DNA of 26,771 nt from CAYMEV01 sp964431655 [NCBI: uncultured bacterium]. Lineage in GTDB: Bacteria > CAYMEV01. Under the pieces are notes generated by a model that was not told the DNA's origin, made no database searches, and saw nothing but the letters and a program-made list of their open reading frames with translations. The stretch lies in contig CAYSKJ010000027.1 of NCBI GenBank assembly GCA_964431655.1, positions 1-26,771 on the forward strand, given 5' to 3'. This document shows, in pieces, positions 7,699 to 14,891 of the stretch (position 1 is the stretch's first letter; each line of letters opens with the position of its first letter). The translations under genes and the position numbers were made by a program.

Positions 7699-7726
7699 TT
7701 TACTATTAGGCCGGATGGTTTATAAT
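7699..7726 (+). promoter_or_regulatory. Putative promoter of the AlkP-superfamily gene
   Basis: TTTACT (7699-7704), 16-base spacer, perfect TATAAT (7721-7726), then AGAGGAG six bases before the ATG at 7759. It diverges from the kdsD promoter within a 150-base gap. Confidence 0.45.
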
Positions 7727-7758
7727 GCCTGTGTATTTCCTGTTGAGAGGAGCCTTTT

Positions 7759-9186
7759 ATGATCCATTCTGACAATAGGAAGCTGTTTCTCATTGGTCTT
7801 GACTGTGCTGAGCCGGACCTTATATTCAATAAATGGAGAGACAGGCTTCCTGCATTCAGGTTTATCATGAAAAAGGGCATATATGCACATCTTGAGAGCA
7901 CAATACCTGCAATTACCGTTCCAGCCTGGGTATCCATGGTTACGGGAAAGGATCCCGGAGAGCTCGGGATTTACGGGTTCAGAAACCGGAAAGCATATGA
8001 CTACAGCGAGCTTTTTATTCCAAATTCATCGGATATAAAGGACAAAGCTGTCTGGGAATACCTTGACCTTTATAATAAACGCTCCTTTATTATGGGTGTT
8101 CCTATGACCTATCCGGTGAAAAGGATAAACGGTATCATGATCTCAGGTTTTATGGCTCCGGATACAGAATCTGAATATACTTATCCATGCGGGTTTAAGA
8201 ATGATATCAGGAAAATTATCGGCGATTATATAATTGATGTAAAAGACTTCAGGACCTCTGATAAAGACCGGCTTCAGAAGCAGATAATGCACATGACCAA
8301 TAAACGGTTCCAGTTGTTTCTCAAGGTAAACAGGATGTTCAGGTTCGATTTTGCCATGATGGTGGAGATGGGTACCGACAGGATGCACCATGGATTCTGG
8401 AAATACATGGCTGAAGACCACCCGGGATATGAGAAGGGAAACCCTTATGAAAACGCCATATTTAATTATTACAGGCTTATTGATGATTATTTGGGCCAGA
8501 TTATGGAGGAATACGGCGACAGGGCTGATATTATGATTGTATCGGATCATGGAGCTAAAACCATGAAGGGCGGTTTTAATATAAACCAGTGGCTTATGGA
8601 TAAAGGCTATCTGGTACTTAAAAAAGGGGCAAAAAGCCTTAAAAAATTCACAAATTGTGATATTGACTGGGATATGACCCGGGCTTGGGGGTCAGGCGGC
8701 TATTATTCAAGAATATTCTTCAATGTCAGGGGCAGGGAACCTGCAGGGGTTATTGACGGTGATAAATACGATGAATTCCTGCACAGACTGAAGCAGGAGC
8801 TTGAGGATATCAGGCACCCGGACGGCAACCCTCTGGGCAACAGATGCTTTATACCTTCGGATATCTACAGGAAAATAAACAATGTTCCTCCCGATCTGAT
8901 ACTTTACCCGGCCAATCTTGAATACAGGGCTATCGGAAGCATAGGCCATAATTCCTTTTTCAGCACAGAAAACGATACGGGGCCCGATGATGCAAATCAC
9001 TCCCAGAACGGTATTTTTATGTACCATGGGGATAATACTGAAAAGAAAGGTTATATAGGGAAATGGAGCATCTGCGATATTGCCAGCACAGTTGTAAAGT
9101 TTTTCAGGATATCCTCGCACTCCAGCAAAGCCGCAAACATTCTTTCTGACGCCAGATCCAGGAATGTCTTTTTCCGGGAGCAGTAA
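7759..9186 (+). CDS. AlkP-superfamily phosphohydrolase/phosphomutase (type I phosphodiesterase/nucleotide pyrophosphatase-like, COG3379-type)
   Basis: The 475-residue protein has no signal peptide, so it is probably cytosolic. Metal-site residues of the alkaline phosphatase superfamily occur in order: Asp15 in LIGLDCAEPD, the candidate nucleophile Thr53 in ITVPAWVSM followed by TGKDPGELGIYGF, Asp207 and His211 in GTDRMHHGFW, Asp263-His264 in VSDHGA, and a late His in NHSQNG near residue 414. The T-x-PAW and TGK-PG-xGI wording is that of predicted phosphohydrolases/phosphomutases (COG3379), whose substrates are largely unknown. SD spacing is good. It converges on a radical SAM, glycosyltransferase and secreted-protein group with only six bases between stops, so it may act on a phosphorylated sugar or polymer precursor; that is inference. 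Confidence 0.85.
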   Translation: MIHSDNRKLFLIGLDCAEPDLIFNKWRDRLPAFRFIMKKGIYAHLESTIPAITVPAWVSMVTGKDPGELGIYGFRNRKAYDYSELFIPNSSDIKDKAVWEYLDLYNKRSFIMGVPMTYPVKRINGIMISGFMAPDTESEYTYPCGFKNDIRKIIGDYIIDVKDFRTSDKDRLQKQIMHMTNKRFQLFLKVNRMFRFDFAMMVEMGTDRMHHGFWKYMAEDHPGYEKGNPYENAIFNYYRLIDDYLGQIMEEYGDRADIMIVSDHGAKTMKGGFNINQWLMDKGYLVLKKGAKSLKKFTNCDIDWDMTRAWGSGGYYSRIFFNVRGREPAGVIDGDKYDEFLHRLKQELEDIRHPDGNPLGNRCFIPSDIYRKINNVPPDLILYPANLEYRAIGSIGHNSFFSTENDTGPDDANHSQNGIFMYHGDNTEKKGYIGKWSICDIASTVVKFFRISSHSSKAANILSDARSRNVFFREQ

Positions 9187-9192
9187 ATCCCG

Positions 9193-10275
9193 CTAGCTCA
9201 GGTATTCCCTGAAGACCTTTAGAAGACCGCTGAAAGAGAAAAAGATGGACAGGGTTAGAAAACATTCGTAGGTGCAGCAGCATTTATCCCTTTTTATAAA
9301 TTCCACTATCTCTTTTCTTTCCCTGGAAAACCAGATTCTGCTAAAGTTAAATCCGGCTGTTTTGAGGTCCCCGATGGGTTTGTCAAGTATTTCGCAGGGC
9401 ATTACCATTCCGTCAGAAAGGACAACAGCTCCCAGCCGGGCAGCAAGGCAGGGTATTACCTGCTTTTTCCTCTCCAGCCGCTGTTTTATAATATGGGGCC
9501 TGACAGACCTGATCGAGTTTATAAGGTTTGCAAAAGGAAATCCTTTATAGCCCCTCAGCCTTCCCTGTTTTATTTCTTCCTCCAGGAAAAGGGAGAACTT
9601 CATATACTTGTCGATATCCACATTTCCTGCTTTGTCCTCCCGGGGATTCCCCCTGACGAGAAGATGGTTTATGGTCCGAACACCGAGATCTTTCTGAAGG
9701 TATTCATACAGGTCATATATTCTGTCAATATTATATGCCGAAACCGTAAGACCTATATTGGCATTGAAATTAGGGTGCCTTTTCTCAAGTTTTTTGAGCT
9801 CCCTGAAGGTGTAGACAGCCTTATTGAAGCTGTCGGGATTATTTCTGATATAGTTATGATCATCCCCTATTCCGTCTATACTTACATCTATTGCCAGGTC
9901 TACTTCAGGGACAGTGTCCAGTATATCTTCAGTCTTTTCTATTACCAGGCCGGTGAGGGAGCCATTGGTAGGTATTCCTATATTGCATACCCTGTTGTTT
10001 TTATAAAACATCTGGATAATTTCTGTTATATCCTCCCGCAGAAAGGGTTCTCCTCCCGTGGGAAGCAGAAAGAGGAGCCTTCCCATGCTCAGGGAGAGCT
10101 TTTCCAGGTCATCAATAGTCATTTCATAACTGTCCTTTATCATCCCCTGGCCTAACAGGCAGTGCCTGCAGTTAAGGGTGCATCGGGATGTGATGAATAG
10201 GACCAGGTAGATGGGCAGGCTGTTGTTTTTTAAAAACAGCTTATTCAGGAACTTCATGTAATCGGCAGTTTTCAT
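9193..10275 (-). CDS. Radical SAM enzyme with SPASM-like C-terminus
   Basis: The 360-residue protein has the CxxxCxxC cluster motif (Cys32, Cys36, Cys39 in RCTLNCRHC) for the SAM-cleaving [4Fe-4S] cluster and the PTGGEPF motif at 72-78. The C-terminal part has a SPASM-like cysteine set: Cys276, Cys294 in SDGMVMPCE, IGDL at 301-304, then Cys332-334 and Cys338, able to hold an auxiliary iron-sulfur cluster. SPASM proteins modify peptides, sugars or proteins; the substrate here is unknown. A hydrophobic tail (341-353) hints at membrane association. The ATG is four bases past the stop of the upstream glycosyltransferase gene, so they are probably one transcript. Confidence 0.85.
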   Translation of the reverse strand: MKTADYMKFLNKLFLKNNSLPIYLVLFITSRCTLNCRHCLLGQGMIKDSYEMTIDDLEKLSLSMGRLLFLLPTGGEPFLREDITEIIQMFYKNNRVCNIGIPTNGSLTGLVIEKTEDILDTVPEVDLAIDVSIDGIGDDHNYIRNNPDSFNKAVYTFRELKKLEKRHPNFNANIGLTVSAYNIDRIYDLYEYLQKDLGVRTINHLLVRGNPREDKAGNVDIDKYMKFSLFLEEEIKQGRLRGYKGFPFANLINSIRSVRPHIIKQRLERKKQVIPCLAARLGAVVLSDGMVMPCEILDKPIGDLKTAGFNFSRIWFSRERKEIVEFIKRDKCCCTYECFLTLSIFFSFSGLLKVFREYLS

Positions 10276-10279
10276 GTCG

Positions 10280-11260
10280 TCAGTACCTTTTCTGAAAGAT
10301 AAAGAAATGGATTAAACCGAATATCAATCCTGATAATACCACAAAAGAATCTAAAATCATAAAAATGAGGGATTTTACAAGAAAGGAGAAGCCCTTTCTG
10401 CATAGGGCATAATTCAGGAATTTCCTGTTGAAAAACAGATAGAGGAAGAGAAACAGAAATGATATTGCAAAAGTGCCGGAGTAAAATGGAGAAAAGCAGA
10501 TGAAAACCAGGGATATGGCAGGAAAAGGTACGGAAAGTATGAAGGACAGCGGAACTGAGCTCTGGTTTCTTCTCTGGAAATTCTGCCACTTTTCCCTGAG
10601 TACTATCTTGATGAGACCGCATGTCCTTAAAAAATCAGTCTTAACAAGGGTCTGGAGGGTGTATTCCTTTTTGTGACGCACCTCGAGCTTCTTGATAACC
10701 ACCGTAAGGTTACCGTTGTTTGCCATCTTTCTTCCGAAAGCAGTATCCTCGACATTCGGCCTTTTATAATTAGTATCGAATCCCCCGAGTTTTATAAAGT
10801 CCTGCTTCCTTATGGCAGCGCAGGAAGTATAGAAAGAGTGTATGTAAGGGGGCAGATGGGTGAAGGTATAGTTCATCCATAGATTCTTGAAACTGGAATA
10901 AAAATTTTTGTAGGGCATAGATATGGATTCAATGCCCACAGCACCGGATATTCTCTTTTCCTGAAAGGCTTCCTTTATGAGGTCGAGGGCATCTTCCGGC
11001 AGTACTATGTCTGCATCGATAAAAAGCAATATATTCCCGCAGGCATGTTCCGCTCCGGTGTTCCGGGCCCAGGCCACGCCGTTTCCCCTGTTTTTTACAG
11101 TTTTTACATTGAAAAGCTTCAGAATTTCTGCAGTTGAGTCACTGCTGTGGTCATCCACCACAATGGTCTCATATTTGCTGTAAGCTTGTGCTGAAACGGA
11201 CAGCAGGGTATCCTTTATCGTTCTTTCACCGTTTTTCACCGGTATGATTATGCTGATCAA
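10280..11260 (-). CDS. Family 2 glycosyltransferase, membrane-anchored
   Basis: The 326-residue protein begins ISIIIPVKNGERTIKDTL, with VVDDHSSDST at 34-43 and IDAD at 81-84 (the DxD that binds the nucleotide-sugar metal); VEDTAFGRKM at 170-179 supplies the acidic acceptor-side motif. It therefore transfers a sugar from a nucleotide donor. The C-terminal third is hydrophobic (about 237-275 and 291-318), fixing it to the inner membrane. The start is a TTG (11258-11260) with AAAGGA six bases upstream; no ATG is better placed. The gene lies 12 bases after the DUF1573-like gene and four before the radical SAM gene, so the three are likely cotranscribed. Donor and acceptor are unknown. Confidence 0.9.
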   Translation of the reverse strand: MISIIIPVKNGERTIKDTLLSVSAQAYSKYETIVVDDHSSDSTAEILKLFNVKTVKNRGNGVAWARNTGAEHACGNILLFIDADIVLPEDALDLIKEAFQEKRISGAVGIESISMPYKNFYSSFKNLWMNYTFTHLPPYIHSFYTSCAAIRKQDFIKLGGFDTNYKRPNVEDTAFGRKMANNGNLTVVIKKLEVRHKKEYTLQTLVKTDFLRTCGLIKIVLREKWQNFQRRNQSSVPLSFILSVPFPAISLVFICFSPFYSGTFAISFLFLFLYLFFNRKFLNYALCRKGFSFLVKSLIFMILDSFVVLSGLIFGLIHFFIFQKRY

Positions 11261-11272
11261 ATATATTTCCTT

Positions 11273-12232
11273 TCAGTCGATGTATACTGGAATATATATA
11301 CAGGGATGCAAATCCAGGTCAATCTTTAATTCTATTCTCTTTACAGCAGGTTCAGATACTGGTTTTTTAAGGCTGATTTCCATCTTCTTGACAAATATAT
11401 CATCTGCTGATGAAATTTTTATGTCAAAACTGCTTTTGTCAAAAACGGCTTCTACAACGTTAAAAGGCTTTTTCTGTGTGTTAATCAGGTGGATGAAGAA
11501 AGGTTCCTGCTCCGGCGTATGGGTCCTGAAGTGCGCACCCAGAGGCAGTATATTTACCAGGGGTTTTATCATACTATTGATTCTTAACCGGATATCCCCA
11601 TGATTAGTCGGGATATCAAGAAAATCATCATAAGACCCCGGCTGAACTCTGTCAGAGTATGCAATCATCAGCCGCCAGGCTGATCTGATGCCCTTTACAG
11701 GCTCTGCTTCGGTTTTTTCTGCTTTTACATGGATGTATTCGCTGGATGCAGATATAGTGCCGACTTCCAGGTTCTCCTCCGTGCTGTATGCATATACAGT
11801 ATAAACCGATGGACTGCCCGGATACTGGTTTATGTTTATAAAGTCCCTGGGATGCAGAAATACCCTTTCTGAAAGGATATAGCTGAAATAGACGACCATT
11901 TCAAGATTTTCCGGATCATTTGATTCAATTCTCAGATAAGTATCCGTATAGCCTTCAATGGATATCTTTACGGGTAAAGGCTGTTTTTGCCCTGGTTCTA
12001 TTATTACCTGGGTAAATTCGGGAAAAAGATCCGGGGAGAAACCTGCAGGGTTTATTATGAGAGGAATATCCCCATTATTCAGGATAATTATATTTTCCAT
12101 GACAACGGCACCGGGGCTGATATAGCCCAGGTCCACCACAGGGCCTGGTGTTTCCAGCACAGGGGCGCAAAACCCGGAGCTGGAAAGGCTTATAATCAGC
12201 TGTATCAGTATTAATGATATTTTTATCTTCAT
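11273..12232 (-). CDS. Secreted DUF1573-like protein
   Basis: The 319-residue protein has a signal peptide (residues 1-22, cleavage likely after GFCA), so it is exported. The mature N-terminus has VVDLGYISPGAVVMENIIIL, NNGDIPLII, a proline/glycine turn at IEPGQK and TYLRIESNDPENLEMVVYF. This is the pattern of DUF1573 and related immunoglobulin-like ASH/HYDIN-type domains. The remaining ~200 residues are strand-rich and not recognised, perhaps two further Ig-like folds. Such proteins are periplasmic or surface-attached, with poorly known roles. It is first in a minus-strand set with the glycosyltransferase and radical SAM genes. AGGA lies four bases upstream of the ATG. Confidence 0.75.
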   Translation of the reverse strand: MKIKISLILIQLIISLSSSGFCAPVLETPGPVVDLGYISPGAVVMENIIILNNGDIPLIINPAGFSPDLFPEFTQVIIEPGQKQPLPVKISIEGYTDTYLRIESNDPENLEMVVYFSYILSERVFLHPRDFININQYPGSPSVYTVYAYSTEENLEVGTISASSEYIHVKAEKTEAEPVKGIRSAWRLMIAYSDRVQPGSYDDFLDIPTNHGDIRLRINSMIKPLVNILPLGAHFRTHTPEQEPFFIHLINTQKKPFNVVEAVFDKSSFDIKISSADDIFVKKMEISLKKPVSEPAVKRIELKIDLDLHPCIYIPVYID

Positions 12233-12293
12233 AATATCCTGCTTTTATATTAGAGTAAATTTATGAATAATCGAGAAAAAATAGGAGCAGAAA

Positions 12294-14816
12294 ATGATTA
12301 AGGATCTGATGAGGACAATCTATCTGGATAACGGCCTTAAATTAATAGTCGTAGAAAACAGAAAAAACCCGATATTGACGACCCATGTCTGGATTAATGT
12401 CGGTGTCCTGGATGAAGAGGATAATACTAAAGAAATATCCCATCTTCTGGAGCATCTTCTTTTTCAGAATCAGGATCTTGTAGATAAAATCAATGCTGTC
12501 GGCGGTGAATACAACGGTTTGACAGGGCTTGACTATACCTATTACTATAATGTTGTCCCGTCAGAATTTCAGGATGTTTCACTGGAAGTGCTCAGAAACA
12601 TAATACTGGGTCCCCTTTTTACTGACTCCCAGATAGAGAAAGAAAGACAGATAGTCACCGAGGAGATGTTTCAGTACAAGGACACTCCCAACCGGATAAT
12701 ACTGGACAGGCTTTTCAGGCTCAGCTATAAAAACAGCCGATTCTCAAGGGGCCTTTTATCCACCGATGTACCTACCATAGACAAAAGCCATATCCTCAAC
12801 CATTACCATCGTTACTACAGGCCTGAAAATGCCTGCATGATTGTTGCCGGGGATGTGGATATAAAAAAAACAAGGGATCTTGCAGAAAAATATTTCGGCG
12901 ACTGGGAAAGGGGTAATTATATTTCATCCACAAGGCCTGAAGAGCCGGAGCAGAAAGAGATGAGATACAGCTATGAGCAGGTTGACATACAGTATAATAT
13001 GGGCGGGCTCCTCTTCAAGTTCGACAGACCCAATTCACGGGACATGCTTAAGATAAATCTTCTGGTGGAAATCCTCTCATCAGCCAGGAGTTCCCGGTTC
13101 AACAGGAATATTGTTGAAAAGGGGCTTGTTCAGTTCATTGATTCCAATATATTTGAAAGCAAGGAGAACAGAATCCCCTTTTTTATCTTTGCAGTTCAGG
13201 ATCAGAAAAAAAATATTATGGAAGGCATAAGCTCCATACTGGATGAAATTGAAAAGATAAAAACCTATCCTATCAACAGCCAGGAGCTGGAAAAAGCTGT
13301 GAATGTACTTAAAAGGACCTATGTCCAGAAGTTTGAAAGGATAGAGGGCATTGCTGAATCTATAGGTTATGCGGAGATATTTAACAAATATGATCTGCTG
13401 GATGAGTACCTGCAGATGCTTGAGGATATAAAACCCAAGGATATCAACGACATAGCTCTTAAGTACCTGAAAACCGATAATCTTAACATAATGTGCCTGT
13501 TTCCGCAGAAGCCTTCGATGAAAATACCTGAACTGGGTGACATCAGGAAGGATATATATAAAAAACAGAGTGTTCTTATTTCCAGGGATTCGGAGCATAT
13601 TCTCAAAAATGGAATTCCCGTTTATTTTAAAGAAATGCACCATATACCCATATCCTATGTATCTATACTTATCGGAGGCGGATCACGTCTTGAAACCCCG
13701 GAAAATTCCGGAATTTCCTATGTTCTTTCAAAGCTGAGCCTTCGGGAAACAAGAGAATATACCAATGATGAACTCAATGGTATGCTTGACTACCTGGGTG
13801 GAGACCTTAATACCTGGATATTCCAGGATTATTTAATGTTTGCAGGTGTATTCCTTCCCCATAATATAGACCAGAGCCTGAGGCTTTTATCTGAGATTAT
13901 CTTTTATCCCACTTTCCCCAAAGCTTTTCTGGAGATTGAAAAGAATAATGCCGTTACCGCCATAAACACTGTCAGGAATGATATGATCCGGTACTGCATC
14001 AAGCTATTCCATGAGCATCTTTTCATCAAAAGGGGGTATGGCCTGTACCCTGACGGCGATGCTGAAAGCATAAGGGAAATTGACCAGAAAAGCATCAATC
14101 TTTGGCATCGCAGGTTCTTCCACCCGGATAATATGAAAATATCCGTTGTAGGGGATATTGACAGCCAGCAGATCAAAACCCGCCTGGAGCAATATTTCGG
14201 TGAGCCTAAGGACTATGAAGCTGATATAACCCGGCAGGAAAACTCTTTTACGGATAAAGGACAGCATACGGAATATATAGAAAATCTCAATCAGACAGGC
14301 ATAATTATAGGAGGTGCAGGCCCTCCCCTGACCTCCCCTGACAGTATTCCCTTTGAACTTCTGATAAGCATACTGGGAAAAACCATGGATTCAAGGCTCT
14401 TCAAGAGGCTCAGGCTGGAAAAGAAGATGTGCTATGCGGTTTTCAGCCGATACGCGGGCTATATGGATGCAGGGTGTTATTATATTTACCTGTCCACCAC
14501 CAGCCCTGAACCGGCAATAGACGAGATATACAAAGTAGTACGGGAAATCAGGAGCAATCCTCCAGACAGCCAGGAAATACAGAGAAAAAAGAATCTTATA
14601 CTGGGCAATCATAAGATAAATAATGAGTCCCTTTCCTACCAGTGCAGACAGCTGGTGCGGAGCAAGCATCTGCATGATGACTGGCACTCAGCCGAAAAGA
14701 GCATGGAAAGATTAAAGGAAACCGGTGACAGTGAGATCAGGGAAATGGCGGAGAAGTATCTGGATCCTGACAGTATGATAAGGGTGCTGGTTACAAAAAA
14801 AACGCATGTTTTTTGA
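12294..14816 (+). CDS. M16 family zinc metallopeptidase, two-lobed
   Basis: The 840-residue protein has two M16 (pitrilysin/MPP-like) lobes, about 1-410 and 430-840. Lobe 1 has the inverted zinc motif HLLEH (His50, Glu53, His54) and the distal glutamate in VTEEMFQ (Glu123-124), with INAVGGEYNGLTGLDYTYYY as the usual following block, so it should be catalytic. Lobe 2 has GISYVLSKLSL where HxxEH would be, so it is inactive; it retains the RLFKRLRLEKKMCYAVFS block used in substrate binding. No signal peptide is visible, so it may act on cytosolic peptides, although some M16 proteins are exported by other means. AGGAG six bases upstream supports the ATG. It stands just before the kinase operon, which has its own promoter. 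Confidence 0.9.
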   Translation: MIKDLMRTIYLDNGLKLIVVENRKNPILTTHVWINVGVLDEEDNTKEISHLLEHLLFQNQDLVDKINAVGGEYNGLTGLDYTYYYNVVPSEFQDVSLEVLRNIILGPLFTDSQIEKERQIVTEEMFQYKDTPNRIILDRLFRLSYKNSRFSRGLLSTDVPTIDKSHILNHYHRYYRPENACMIVAGDVDIKKTRDLAEKYFGDWERGNYISSTRPEEPEQKEMRYSYEQVDIQYNMGGLLFKFDRPNSRDMLKINLLVEILSSARSSRFNRNIVEKGLVQFIDSNIFESKENRIPFFIFAVQDQKKNIMEGISSILDEIEKIKTYPINSQELEKAVNVLKRTYVQKFERIEGIAESIGYAEIFNKYDLLDEYLQMLEDIKPKDINDIALKYLKTDNLNIMCLFPQKPSMKIPELGDIRKDIYKKQSVLISRDSEHILKNGIPVYFKEMHHIPISYVSILIGGGSRLETPENSGISYVLSKLSLRETREYTNDELNGMLDYLGGDLNTWIFQDYLMFAGVFLPHNIDQSLRLLSEIIFYPTFPKAFLEIEKNNAVTAINTVRNDMIRYCIKLFHEHLFIKRGYGLYPDGDAESIREIDQKSINLWHRRFFHPDNMKISVVGDIDSQQIKTRLEQYFGEPKDYEADITRQENSFTDKGQHTEYIENLNQTGIIIGGAGPPLTSPDSIPFELLISILGKTMDSRLFKRLRLEKKMCYAVFSRYAGYMDAGCYYIYLSTTSPEPAIDEIYKVVREIRSNPPDSQEIQRKKNLILGNHKINNESLSYQCRQLVRSKHLHDDWHSAEKSMERLKETGDSEIREMAEKYLDPDSMIRVLVTKKTHVF

Positions 14817-14817
14817 A

Positions 14818-14845
14818 TTTACATTATAATTTTTGATTATATAAT
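14818..14845 (+). promoter_or_regulatory. Putative sigma70-type promoter of the kinase operon
   Basis: TTTACA (14818-14823), 16-base spacer and perfect TATAAT (14840-14845), starting right after the M16 stop codon. It would give a leader of about 40 bases before the kinase ATG at 14892. It is the strongest promoter match in the window and separates the four-gene kinase operon from the peptidase gene. Confidence 0.55.
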
Positions 14846-14891
14846 TCAATTGACCATTTATTTGTTTTAAATTATTTATTTACTTAGGAAA

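Noticed and set aside
9187-9200. GCTAGC palindrome between the convergent AlkP and radical SAM genes as a terminator
   Set aside because: It has no loop and no T tract; it is a six-base palindrome only.
9493-10155. Plus-strand frame of 220 codons opposite the radical SAM gene
   Set aside because: It is a shadow of the cysteine-motif-bearing minus-strand gene and resembles no family.
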